A stretch of 64,000 nt of DNA from positions 58,294-122,293 of the forward strand of contig CAMLON010000002.1 of NCBI GenBank assembly GCA_946481695.1, read 5' to 3'. The position numbers and the translations under genes are program-made. Positions 1 to 7,971 of this stretch are shown here, in pieces. The notes beneath the pieces were generated by a model that was not told the origin of the DNA, searched no databases, and saw only the letters and a list, made by a program, of their open reading frames with translations. Positions within the stretch are counted from its first letter, which is position 1, and the number at the start of each line of letters is the position of its first letter. The stretch is from an uncultured Bartonella sp. GTDB taxonomy: Bacteria; Pseudomonadota; Alphaproteobacteria; Rhizobiales; Rhizobiaceae.

Positions 1-2
1 AT

Positions 3-443
3 GACAATATTCCTGTCCATCTTGTAAGCCGCTTCAGAATGAAAAGAGGCGCAAATGCTGCTTCAAGGCTCAAACCTTTTTTAGAGGACATAAAAAAACA
101 GGCGCAACTTCGCATCAATACGCTTGCAAAAATTCCCTCGATCACGGTTGTTAAAGGTATTGATGATGAAAAGGCTATTTGGCCATTTATTATGGTGCTC
201 TTTAAAACCGGAGAAGCACGGGACAAGGCGCTTGAAACTTTGTGGCCTTCACCATATGGCGTGACACGGCTTTTTGTTCATGCTTTAGCGGATTATTCCT
301 ATCTTGAACCGCATTTCAATACGCATCTTTCAACCCCCAATGCCAGAGATTTCGCGGCGCGAATGTTGACCATATCGAATAGTCCATGGCTTGATGATGA
401 GACTTTTGACAAGATTGTAACAACCATTGCAAGGTCTGTTTGA
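3..443 (+). CDS. DegT/DnrJ/EryC1/StrS-family aminotransferase, C-terminal part (gene starts before the window)
   Basis: The reading frame is already open at base 3 and ends with TGA at 441-443, so this is the 3' part of a longer gene; the first ATG in frame (39) is internal. The ~146 visible residues resemble the C-terminal small domain of PLP-dependent sugar aminotransferases of the DegT/DnrJ/EryC1/StrS family: a segment with GVTRLFVHALADY and the PNARDFAARMLTI stretch, after which the protein ends. The PLP lysine lies upstream and cannot be checked. Members of the family transfer an amino group to nucleotide-linked keto-sugars for lipopolysaccharide or exopolysaccharide. The family call rests only on C-terminal similarity recalled from knowledge, so the substrate is unknown. 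Confidence 0.6.
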   Translation, partial: DNIPVHLVSRFRMKRGANAASRLKPFLEDIKKQAQLRINTLAKIPSITVVKGIDDEKAIWPFIMVLFKTGEARDKALETLWPSPYGVTRLFVHALADYSYLEPHFNTHLSTPNARDFAARMLTISNSPWLDDETFDKIVTTIARSV

Positions 444-447
444 AAAA

Positions 448-1455
448 ATGGACCGGTTATCACACGGCTTGCACAACACTGATGTTGATGAAAATTCAAC
501 TTTGAACCGGACACCGAAAACTGTTGCCATTTATGTCATGGCAAATTTCAGCCCGTTTCACATTTCTGTTCCGGTCATGGCCTTCGGTGCAGCCATGCCG
601 GACAAAACCTATTACAAGCCAATTCTGTTTTCAGAAAAAACCGGAATTATCGAAGGTCAGGATGCTTTCTCGATAAAAGTCGACCATGATCTTAAAAGCC
701 TTGATGAAGCCGATATAATCGTCATTCCTTATTGGCCGGGTCCCCAACAACCGATCTCTTCCGCCCTGAAGACACGTCTTAACAATGAAGCGAGAAAAAA
801 TAAAACCATTTTGGGGCTATGTCTTGGCACTTATGTTATGGCCTTTAGCGGGCTTTTAAAGGGGAAAAAAGCTGCAACGCACTGGGCCTATGAAAAACAG
901 TTTGCCGAACAGTTTCCTGATACGGAAGTCGATTTTAATGCCCTTTATGTTGAAGATGGTAACATCATTACATCCGCCGGTACTGCGGCGGGGATTGATT
1001 GTTGTCTTCACCTTATTCGCAAAAATTATGGTGGCGCTGTTGCCAATCATGCTGCGCGTATGATTGTGACGCCACCGCACCGCGAAGGTGGTCAGGCGCA
1101 ATATCTTGCTACCCCTGTTCCGATATCGACAAGCGACCAGCGCATAAATTCACTGCTTGAAACAATAAGAAAAAACCTTGCCTCATCCTATTCTCTTGAT
1201 GTTATGGCCAAGAATGTCGGTATGAGCCGACGCACATTCACCCGCCGTTTTCATCAGGCAACCGGCCGTTCACCAATGGAATGGCTTACTCATGAAAGGC
1301 TGCATTTTTCGAGACGCGCATTGGAAACAACAAAACTTTCCATCGAGAAAATTGCGCAAATTGCCGGATTTGCCTCTACCCAATCATTCCGCCGCAGCTT
1401 TATTGATGCATTTCAGGTCACACCTACCAAATGGCGCCAGACGTTTTCAATTTAA
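448..1455 (+). CDS. GlxA-family transcriptional regulator (DJ-1/PfpI-like domain plus AraC HTH)
   Basis: A 335-residue protein with the two-part GlxA layout: an N-terminal DJ-1/PfpI glutamine-amidotransferase-like domain (about residues 20-200, with the nucleophile-elbow-like motif GLCLGTY) and a C-terminal AraC-type double helix-turn-helix (about 235-335, with the typical ending IEKIAQIAGFASTQSFRRSF). Such proteins are cytoplasmic DNA-binding regulators in which the amidase-like part is thought to sense a small molecule. ATG 448 is preferred; an in-frame TTG at 427 lacks a ribosome-binding site and would overlap the upstream gene. The next gene, an MBL-fold hydrolase, is co-directional 130 bp downstream and is a plausible target. 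The effector is unknown. Confidence 0.85.
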   Translation: MDRLSHGLHNTDVDENSTLNRTPKTVAIYVMANFSPFHISVPVMAFGAAMPDKTYYKPILFSEKTGIIEGQDAFSIKVDHDLKSLDEADIIVIPYWPGPQQPISSALKTRLNNEARKNKTILGLCLGTYVMAFSGLLKGKKAATHWAYEKQFAEQFPDTEVDFNALYVEDGNIITSAGTAAGIDCCLHLIRKNYGGAVANHAARMIVTPPHREGGQAQYLATPVPISTSDQRINSLLETIRKNLASSYSLDVMAKNVGMSRRTFTRRFHQATGRSPMEWLTHERLHFSRRALETTKLSIEKIAQIAGFASTQSFRRSFIDAFQVTPTKWRQTFSI

Positions 1456-1587
1456 CCGATAGTTTTATTCTGGCCAAAGACTTCTTCAACATTTGGCCCG
1501 ATATGAATGCCTTTTGACCATCAGGCCAGTTTTTATTCAGAAAAAGCAAGATTACATAAACTTCAAGAAATTGAAGAGGTTTGAACC

Positions 1588-2370
1588 ATGAAATTCACAT
1601 TCATTCGTAACGCAACGGTTATTCTTGATTACGCCGGAAAACACATTCTAATTGATCCGATGCTGGCAGAAAAAGACCGTTACCCCGGACTTCCCGGTAC
1701 AGTTCATAGCGAGCGGCGGTTCCCGCGTGTTGAACTGCCTTTTGATGCCAGAGACATTATCAAAAATGTTGACGCCATTTTTTTAAGTCATACCCATCCC
1801 GACCATTGGGACGAGGTTGCGACAGGACTTATAGACAAAGAACAGAAATTATTCGTCCAGAATGAAAACGATAAAGAATTTCTTGAGAGACAAGGTTTCA
1901 AAAATCTCGCCGTTCTGCCGCAAAAACTTGATTATGAAAACGGCATTCATGTGACTAAAACTTTATGCCAGCACGGAAGCAATGAAGCTTTCAAAAACCA
2001 TGAGGTTGGCGAAGTTTTAGGCCATGCCACCGGCTTTATATTTGAGGCACCGAATGAACCAACGCTTTATTTTGCGGGCGATACAATATGGATTGACGCT
2101 GTCGAGAATAATTTAAAACAATATAAACCGGAAGTTGTTGTTCTTCATGCAGGTGACGCACAACTTCAAGGCTTCGGTTCAATTATTATGGGCAAGGAGG
2201 ATGTCGTTCACGCCCATAAAATCGCGCCGCAATCCAAGCTCGTTGCTATCCATATGGAAGCCTGCAACCATGCTGTTTTAAGCCGGAAAGAACTTCGTTC
2301 TTATGTTGATAAGGAAGGTATTGGCCAATCGGTTATTATTCCGCTTGAAGGTGACAAACTCGAATTCTGA
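1588..2370 (+). CDS. MBL-fold metal-dependent hydrolase (UlaG-like)
   Basis: A 260-residue metallo-beta-lactamase-fold protein without signal peptide, so cytoplasmic. The metal-binding signature HTHPDHWD is at residues 68-75, with further ligands expected in the HATGF, FAGDTIWID and VAIHMEACNH segments. It is closest in style to the UlaG/L-ascorbate-6-phosphate lactonase-like subgroup, whose members hydrolyse lactones or phosphoesters; the substrate cannot be told from the sequence. The start has a good GAGG site (TTGAAGAGGTTTGAACC before ATG). It lies downstream of the GlxA-type regulator and is followed by a strong terminator, so it is probably transcribed alone. Confidence 0.85.
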   Translation: MKFTFIRNATVILDYAGKHILIDPMLAEKDRYPGLPGTVHSERRFPRVELPFDARDIIKNVDAIFLSHTHPDHWDEVATGLIDKEQKLFVQNENDKEFLERQGFKNLAVLPQKLDYENGIHVTKTLCQHGSNEAFKNHEVGEVLGHATGFIFEAPNEPTLYFAGDTIWIDAVENNLKQYKPEVVVLHAGDAQLQGFGSIIMGKEDVVHAHKIAPQSKLVAIHMEACNHAVLSRKELRSYVDKEGIGQSVIIPLEGDKLEF

Positions 2371-2463
2371 GCCACTTGCCAATGAAAAAGTGAAAAAGCG
2401 CTACCGGCTTTCATATTTTCAAATCAAGTCTGTACCTGCTTTTTAAAACAGTATCTTTATTAG

Positions 2464-2500
2464 AAAGGCCGGCACTTAGGAAACTGTCGGCCTTTTATTT
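2464..2500 (+). terminator. Rho-independent terminator after the MBL-fold gene
   Basis: An 11-bp stem (AAAGGCCGGCA with TGTCGGCCTTT, one G-T pair) with a 10-nt loop is followed by TTTTATTT, 95 bp after the stop codon of the MBL-fold gene. Confidence 0.85.
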
Positions 2501-2549
2501 GAACTTTCATTTTTCCGGTTATTGAAAAACGATAACCAACAATGGCCCA

Positions 2550-2924
2550 TCAGGCTTTTATGATTTTGATTGTTGCGGCTTTCGCTCTCTCGCCCACCAT
2601 TGGTCCGACATAGGGGCTCGGATCATATTTTTTATAATAAGCCTCATCAATTTGATTGAGAACCGCAGGGTCTTTGACGGCTTCGTAATGGACAGATTCG
2701 GTTTTTCCGTCCACAATAATTTTTCCACTTTTTTGTTTGATTGCAGCCTGATACCAGCGTGAAGACGTGCCGCTATAGGCACGCACATAAAGGCCGCCAT
2801 CGACGACAACTTCCCATATCCACACAGGTGTACCCGTTGTCTTTAAATCCTCATGGTAGGGAGCCATTTTGAGATCATCGGCTGCATCAATTGCCGCAAG
2901 CTCGCTCTTTGTCCATTCACTCAT
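2550..2924 (-). CDS. DUF2255 family protein
   Basis: A 124-residue small soluble protein of the DUF2255 family, recognised from the start WTKSELAAIDAADDL, the central WIWEVVVDGGLYVRAYSG and the later SSRWYQAA segment. The family has a compact beta-rich fold with no established function; it often sits next to oxidoreductases and carboxymuconolactone decarboxylase-like genes, as here. It lies 36 bp downstream of the carboxymuconolactone decarboxylase gene and is probably its operon partner. No signal peptide or membrane segment is seen. Confidence 0.8.
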   Translation of the reverse strand: MSEWTKSELAAIDAADDLKMAPYHEDLKTTGTPVWIWEVVVDGGLYVRAYSGTSSRWYQAAIKQKSGKIIVDGKTESVHYEAVKDPAVLNQIDEAYYKKYDPSPYVGPMVGERAKAATIKIIKA

Positions 2925-2960
2925 TATTCAGCCTCTTGAAAAACACTTTCATCAAAAAGT

Positions 2961-3584
2961 TCAACCATTCAGAAAGCTATCAAGCACTTCGCTTGCACGT
3001 TTTCCAACTTCCGCACCGACCTTCGATTCAAGAATGGTAACAATTTCATGCAAATCTTTTTTGTCAAGACCGGTATTCGTTCCCATCTGATAATGTGATT
3101 TCAATTGCGACTGGGCGCCTTGAAGTGCCGCAAGCATAGCAATTGTAGCAACTTCTCTTGTTTCATAATCAAGATTGTCACGCACAAAAATATCGCCAAA
3201 AAGGTGACTTTTCAAAAACTGGTCAATTGCGGGAGCAAATTCAAAAAGCGGGCCTGTCACCGGCTGGCCAACCAGTTTTGTCTGGATTCCGGTTCCTACC
3301 TCCAACATGGTTTTATCTGTATGGATAGGCGAGGCATCTCTGCCTTGTTCATCCTTTATACCCGCTTCACGTCTTTTATTGACCACATCCATCAAAGCGG
3401 AAAGCGCATTCAGACTTCTCGGGAACCCCGCATATGCATAAGTCTGAACCAGAACTTCCTTGATTGCATTGATCGCAACCTTGTCGTCCAGTGCTTGCGC
3501 CAAAGCATTTCTCAACCCATCAATATTTCCTTCGGCCGCAAAATCGGCAACAGGAACAAGTCTTTTTTGTTCAAGTGTCAACAT
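2961..3584 (-). CDS. Carboxymuconolactone decarboxylase family protein (tandem CMD domains)
   Basis: A 207-residue protein with two CMD-like helical repeats: the first at about residues 20-100 (AINAIKEVLVQTYAYAGFPRS) and the second at about 125-200 (DYETREVATIAMLAAL and the following HYQMGTNTG). The family includes 4-carboxymuconolactone decarboxylase and AhpD-like peroxidase reductants, but the CxxC pair of AhpD is absent, so an AhpD role is unlikely. Start ATG 3584 has an AGGA site. The gene lies 111 bp downstream of the zinc alcohol dehydrogenase gene and 36 bp upstream of the DUF2255 gene; the three probably form one unit controlled by the divergent LysR regulator. Confidence 0.8.
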   Translation of the reverse strand: MLTLEQKRLVPVADFAAEGNIDGLRNALAQALDDKVAINAIKEVLVQTYAYAGFPRSLNALSALMDVVNKRREAGIKDEQGRDASPIHTDKTMLEVGTGIQTKLVGQPVTGPLFEFAPAIDQFLKSHLFGDIFVRDNLDYETREVATIAMLAALQGAQSQLKSHYQMGTNTGLDKKDLHEIVTILESKVGAEVGKRASEVLDSFLNG

Positions 3585-3695
3585 TGTTTTTTCCTGTAAT
3601 TCTCCAAAACCGTTTTATAAAAAATAGCTTATCGTGCCCGCGCAAATTAAACTTGCCTCAAAAAAATCGTCATCGATGAAGTTTGAATGCCGGTT

Positions 3696-4919
3696 TCAAG
3701 CGGATTTACCCGACGCAAAGTCGATAACAAACCGGTAGCGCACATCTTTGGCCATAACCCGTTCATAAGCGCGATCAATTTCATCAGGCTTGATAAGTTC
3801 TATATCGGCCTCGATATGGCGTGCCGCACAATAATCAATCACTTCCTGTGTTTCGGCAATGCCACCAATCATCGAACCGGCAAGACTTTTCCGGCCAAAG
3901 CCATTGGCCATACCACTCAAACCGCCTGTCAATTCTCCAAGCGCACCAACATTAACGAGGGTCGCGTCAAGCTTAAGCATATTCATAAAAGACTGCATCG
4001 GATATGAGACCGGTACTGTCGAGATCATCAAATCGAAATGATTGGTTAGGCGCTCGAAAGCCTTTTTGTCAGTCCACAAAAATGCATCACTTGCACCTAA
4101 ACGTTTGGCATCCGCGATCTTTCCTTCCGTTGTCGTGAATACAGTGACATCGGCACGCATGGAATGGGCAAGTTTCAATGCCATATGTCCAAGGCCACCA
4201 AGGCCAACAATTGCAATTTTCTGATCTTTTTGCAATTTCCAATGGCGCATGGGGGAAAAAGTGGTCACACCGGCACAAAGCAACGGCGCGTAAGCGGCAA
4301 GATGCACTTGGGCTGGAATATGAATGACAAAATGCTCGTTTACAACCATACGGTCGCTATAGCCGCCAAAAGTGTAGCCACCGCTTATCTTGTCCGGTGA
4401 ATCATAGGTAAAGGTAGTACCGTTCAGACAGTTCTGTTCCCGGTCATCAAGGCAATTCTCGCATGTGCCGCACGAATCCACCATGCAGCCCACCCCGCCA
4501 ATATCGCCGACTTTGAATTTCGTAACTTTTGAACCAACGGCAAGAACACGGCCAACGATTTCATGTCCAGGCACAATAGGATAATGAGCGGCGCTCCAGT
4601 CCGAATGAACAGCATGAATATCGGAATGGCAAATGCCGACATAAAGAATGTCGAGAAGCACATCGTCCGGCCTCAAAGCACGCCGTGTGATGGTAATTGG
4701 CGAAAAACCGGATGTCGCACTTTTTGCAGCATAGGCACGGGTTTCAAAAGGCTCTTTGCCAAGAACCATCTTGCCTCTCGAAGGGGCTGCCTTTGAAGCT
4801 GCACTTGTCCCCATCATTGCACCGGCGGCAAGAACAGACGCGCCACCTTCTTTCAAAAATTCACGCCGCGGCAAAGTTTCGTGTTTTTTATGATTAGAAT
4901 TTCCACACGCTTCACACAT
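3696..4919 (-). CDS. Zinc-dependent NAD(P) alcohol dehydrogenase with a Tat signal
   Basis: A 407-residue medium-chain dehydrogenase of the YahK / cinnamyl-alcohol dehydrogenase type. The catalytic zinc ligands are visible (Cys97 in GICHSD; His119-Glu120 in PGHE), as are the four structural-zinc cysteines (150, 153, 156, 164) and the nucleotide-binding GLGGLGH. ATG 4919 is chosen because GGGAG lies 8 nt upstream; the longer open frame to 5099 lacks a site. The N-terminus carries a twin-arginine motif (LPRREFLKEGG, residues 16-26) and a hydrophobic stretch, unusual for an enzyme that uses a soluble NAD(P) cofactor. Probable substrates are aldehydes or alcohols. It heads a leftward group with the CMD and DUF2255 genes. 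Confidence 0.85.
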   Translation of the reverse strand: MCEACGNSNHKKHETLPRREFLKEGGASVLAAGAMMGTSAASKAAPSRGKMVLGKEPFETRAYAAKSATSGFSPITITRRALRPDDVLLDILYVGICHSDIHAVHSDWSAAHYPIVPGHEIVGRVLAVGSKVTKFKVGDIGGVGCMVDSCGTCENCLDDREQNCLNGTTFTYDSPDKISGGYTFGGYSDRMVVNEHFVIHIPAQVHLAAYAPLLCAGVTTFSPMRHWKLQKDQKIAIVGLGGLGHMALKLAHSMRADVTVFTTTEGKIADAKRLGASDAFLWTDKKAFERLTNHFDLMISTVPVSYPMQSFMNMLKLDATLVNVGALGELTGGLSGMANGFGRKSLAGSMIGGIAETQEVIDYCAARHIEADIELIKPDEIDRAYERVMAKDVRYRFVIDFASGKSA

Positions 4920-5148
4920 TTGCAAATCTCCCGAACCGGCATTATGCATCTCACACCCCGTCAATCCCGTTGTTGCCGGTTCAACGCAACGTGGCCGTAA
5001 AATCTGCTGGCATTTTATCAAAAACCGAATGAAGCCCGAATGATAATCGTTCAAAGCATGCCGGTTTGATGAACTGCCACCTGATTTCATCTCACTCATT
5101 AGAGCCCATGATGTTCATAAGAATAACAGGATATTTGTGCATGTCTCT

Positions 5149-5163
5149 ATGAATTCAATTCAT
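5149..5163. promoter_or_regulatory. Perfect 15-bp palindrome, candidate LysR operator
   Basis: ATGAATT-C-AATTCAT is a perfect inverted repeat that contains the T-N11-A core expected for LysR-type regulators. It lies 58 bp before the LysR start and in the 301-bp divergent gap to the alcohol dehydrogenase gene. Binding is inferred. Confidence 0.5.
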
Positions 5164-5220
5164 AAATAAACGTGATATAATGGAGATCTTTTTCAATAAC
5201 TGATTTTATCTCATAAAAAA

Positions 5221-6120
5221 ATGCTTAGAGAAAACATCCATGATCTGATGTCTTTTTTCGTGGTCGCACGAGAAAAAAGCTTTACCCGAGCGGCAAGCAA
5301 ACTAGGTGTCTCGCAATCGGCTTTAAGTCATGCCATGCGCGGCCTTGAAGAACGATTGGGAATTCGTCTGCTCACACGGACAACGCGCAATGTTTCAACG
5401 ACAACGGCAGGCGAGCGGCTGATAGAAGAACTTTCCCCCCTTATCGAGACAATGGATGAAAAGCTTGATCTCATCACCAACGCCGCCGAAGAGCCGAAAG
5501 GAAAAATCCGTATCACCACGGTGGATTATCCCGCGTCCTATATTTTGCGGCCGAAATTGCGGTCTTTTTTACAGAAATATCCGAAGATCGAGGTCGAGAT
5601 TAATATCAATTATGGTCTTACCGATATTATTGAAGAACGTTTTGATGCGGGTATTCGTATTGGCGAACATCTCGCCAAAGACATGATTGCCTTTCCGGTT
5701 GGACCAGCAATGCGAATGGCAATTGTTGGAGCGCCGGCTTATTTTGAAACGCATAAAAAACCGGAAACCTTGCACGATCTGATGGAACATAATTGTATCA
5801 ATTTGCGGGTTCCGACATCCGGCGGACTTTATCCTTGGGAGCTTGATGACGAAAACGGAGAAGTCAATGTGCGCCCGAAAGGTCAGCTCATTTTCAACAC
5901 CTATCCACATATTCTCGAAGCTGCCCTTGACGGTCTCGGCCTTGCTTATATTCCCGAACAGGAAGTCGACGAATTTATCAGCCAGGGAAGGCTCCTCCGT
6001 GTCCTTGAAAAATATTGTTTACCGTTTCCGGGGTACTATCTCTATTATCCCAACCGCCGCCATCATCCGATTGCTTTTCAATTGTTCATTGAAGCTTTGA
6101 AGCGCCATGACACCGAATAA
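5221..6120 (+). CDS. LysR-family transcriptional regulator
   Basis: A 299-residue LysR protein. The N-terminal winged HTH (residues about 8-65) shows FTRAASKLGVSQSALSHAMR, and a type-2 periplasmic-binding-like effector domain follows (about 92-295). It belongs to the broad group of LysR regulators placed divergently from oxidoreductases (YafC/DsdC-like style). It is divergent from the zinc alcohol dehydrogenase, so it probably controls that gene and perhaps itself. The ribosome-binding site before ATG 5221 is weak, which can happen in autoregulated LysR genes. The effector is unknown. Confidence 0.88.
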   Translation: MLRENIHDLMSFFVVAREKSFTRAASKLGVSQSALSHAMRGLEERLGIRLLTRTTRNVSTTTAGERLIEELSPLIETMDEKLDLITNAAEEPKGKIRITTVDYPASYILRPKLRSFLQKYPKIEVEININYGLTDIIEERFDAGIRIGEHLAKDMIAFPVGPAMRMAIVGAPAYFETHKKPETLHDLMEHNCINLRVPTSGGLYPWELDDENGEVNVRPKGQLIFNTYPHILEAALDGLGLAYIPEQEVDEFISQGRLLRVLEKYCLPFPGYYLYYPNRRHHPIAFQLFIEALKRHDTE

Positions 6121-6427
6121 TTTTTTACTCTGCAGATTATCTCGTCTTTCTTGATTAGTCCGTTTTCGTTTGGTTGTTAAGCGGTCGTTGTTGAATAGCT
6201 CAAGCCATTCCGGCATAATTTCTGTCAGACGTTTGTTATTGATTTAAAAATAGCTTGATTAGCGCACCTTAACAGTTAAAGTCCATTTTGCCCGTGTAAA
6301 GACCTTCTCATCATGAGGTGGCAACCATCTTTATGCTTCAAGCTGCTTTGTCGGATAACCGGAAAGAATCGCTTGTTACCCGAGTTTGAATAGTGTCAGA
6401 ATAGCTTAGTTTCAGGATCATTCATCA
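6121..6427. other. Intergenic leader before the ABC transporter operon
   Basis: 307 bp without a convincing gene. It holds a short perfect palindrome CTCAT-C-ATGAG at about 6308-6318. I looked for a thiamine pyrophosphate riboswitch because the next operon resembles a thiamine-precursor importer, and found no CTGAGA or ACCTGATCTGG core. Confidence 0.5.
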
Positions 6428-7162
6428 ATGACAAGTTCTTCTCCCTTATTGGGTATAAAAGCTCGAAACATTTCTCTCGATTATGAAGGCAAAGCGGTTT
6501 TTCGGTCGCTCGATTTTGATATTCCTGCCGGTGAATTTGTCGGGCTTTTGGGGCAAAGTGGAATTGGCAAAACCACCCTTTTGAAAATTATTGCCGGGCT
6601 AGTTAGCCCCGATAGCGGAAAGATTTCCGGTTCCGACGGTGACAGTCTTCATGGTCGTATAACCTATATGGCGCAACAGGATTTATTGTTTCCCTGGCTC
6701 AAGGTGATAGAGAATGTTTGTCTTGGAGCAAGACTGCGCCATGAGAAGAAAGACTACAAAAAAGCCGAAGAATTACTGGAAAAGGTCGGTCTTTTGTCGG
6801 TCAAAGAGCAACTCCCCGAAACTTTATCGGGTGGTATGCGCCAAAGGGTGGCTATTGCCCGTACATTATATGAAGACAAACCCGTTGTATTGATGGACGA
6901 ACCTTTTTCGGCACTTGACGCGGTTACTCGCGCCACCATACAGGAACTCGCATTCGATCTTCTTAAAACTAAAACTGTATTGCTTGTTACCCACGATCCA
7001 TCCGAAGCTGCACGATTGTGTCAGCGTATACTGGTTCTTAAAGGTCAACCGGCAATTTTCCTGCCCGCTATCCTTGTCGAGGGAACAGCCCCCCGAAATT
7101 ATGATGATAAAAACCGCATAAAGAGCGAAACCGAATTGATGCATTTTTTAAAGGGGATATAG
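6428..7162 (+). CDS. thiZ: ABC transporter ATP-binding protein (thiamine-precursor / nitrate-sulfonate type)
   Basis: A 244-residue ABC ATPase. Walker A is GQSGIGKTT (about residues 42-50), the signature is LSGGMRQRV and Walker B is VVLMDEPFSALD. It is of the SsuB/TauB/ThiZ type that energises import of small organic molecules. It begins a three-gene operon; its stop codon is 1 bp before the TTG of the permease gene. The binding protein of the operon resembles ThiY, so the likely cargo is a pyrimidine thiamine precursor (hydroxymethylpyrimidine or formylaminopyrimidine). The symbol is by analogy; the ATPase alone cannot fix the substrate. Confidence 0.75.
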   Translation: MTSSSPLLGIKARNISLDYEGKAVFRSLDFDIPAGEFVGLLGQSGIGKTTLLKIIAGLVSPDSGKISGSDGDSLHGRITYMAQQDLLFPWLKVIENVCLGARLRHEKKDYKKAEELLEKVGLLSVKEQLPETLSGGMRQRVAIARTLYEDKPVVLMDEPFSALDAVTRATIQELAFDLLKTKTVLLVTHDPSEAARLCQRILVLKGQPAIFLPAILVEGTAPRNYDDKNRIKSETELMHFLKGI

Positions 7163-7163
7163 T

Positions 7164-7940
7164 TTGCAGAACCGCTTCAATAAAAAACTTGCATTTTTCC
7201 TTCATGGTCTTGTGGTTTTCTTCGGCATTCTCGCATTATGGTGGGGCGTTGCCATTATTTTTGACCTCAAAAAATACATTTTGCCCTCCCCCCTTGTTGT
7301 CGCACAATCACTTTGGAACGGACGAGAATATCTTCTGGAAAATTCTTTGATTACAATTGTTGAAATTGTCATCGGTTTTATTTTGGGGATTTTGTCCGGC
7401 GCTGCTCTGGCGCTTCTTCTAATGTTTTCCAAGAGATTGCAAAAATGGTTGATGCCGGTTCTGATTGTAAGCCAGTCAATACCGGTTTTCGCCCTTGCCC
7501 CCATTCTGGTTCTATGGTTCGGCTACGGTATACTCTCGAAAATCATCGCCGCAATACTGGTTATATTTTTTCCTGTTACAACAGCCTTTTTTGACGGTTT
7601 GCGGAGAACGAACGTGGGGTATCTTGATCTTGCGAGAACCATGGGAGCATCTTCCTTGTCGCAACTTGTTCACATCAGGCTTGTGGCAGCTCTACCAGCG
7701 CTTGGCTCCGGTGTGCGTGTCGCCGCTGCTATTGCTCCGATTGGTGCGATTATCGGCGAATGGGTGGGGTCCTCCGGCGGGCTTGGCTATATCATGTTGA
7801 ACGCCAATGCCCGCATGCAAACGCCGACATGCTTTGCCGCAATATTTATACTTTCTATTATTGCAATGATTTTATGGTATATCACCGATATCATATTGAA
7901 ATATGTTATCTACTGGGATAAAAAATCTGAACAAAATTGA
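7164..7940 (+). CDS. thiX: ABC transporter permease (ThiX-like)
   Basis: A 258-residue inner-membrane permease with about six hydrophobic helices and the cytoplasmic coupling loop GYLDLARTMGASSLSQLVHI (EAA-like loop) in the C-terminal half. It is of the binding-protein-dependent transport family shared by SsuC, TauC and ThiX. The start is TTG at 7164: AAGGGG lies 8 nt upstream and no ATG fits. It is translationally close-coupled to the ATPase gene before it and followed by the binding-protein gene after 31 bp. Confidence 0.75.
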   Translation: MQNRFNKKLAFFLHGLVVFFGILALWWGVAIIFDLKKYILPSPLVVAQSLWNGREYLLENSLITIVEIVIGFILGILSGAALALLLMFSKRLQKWLMPVLIVSQSIPVFALAPILVLWFGYGILSKIIAAILVIFFPVTTAFFDGLRRTNVGYLDLARTMGASSLSQLVHIRLVAALPALGSGVRVAAAIAPIGAIIGEWVGSSGGLGYIMLNANARMQTPTCFAAIFILSIIAMILWYITDIILKYVIYWDKKSEQN

Positions 7941-7971
7941 TTTTTCTTTTCTTTATATTTCCGGAGGAAAC

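Noticed and set aside
3105..3599. 164-residue open frame opposite the carboxymuconolactone decarboxylase gene
   Set aside because: It lies antisense to a well-supported gene and has no family-like sequence or ribosome-binding site.
4920..5099. 60-residue N-terminal extension of the alcohol dehydrogenase
   Set aside because: The Tat signal would be internal and the good ribosome-binding site sits before ATG 4919.
6121..6427. TPP riboswitch before the ThiXYZ-like operon
   Set aside because: No CTGAGA or ACCTGATCTGG-type core is present on the plus strand.
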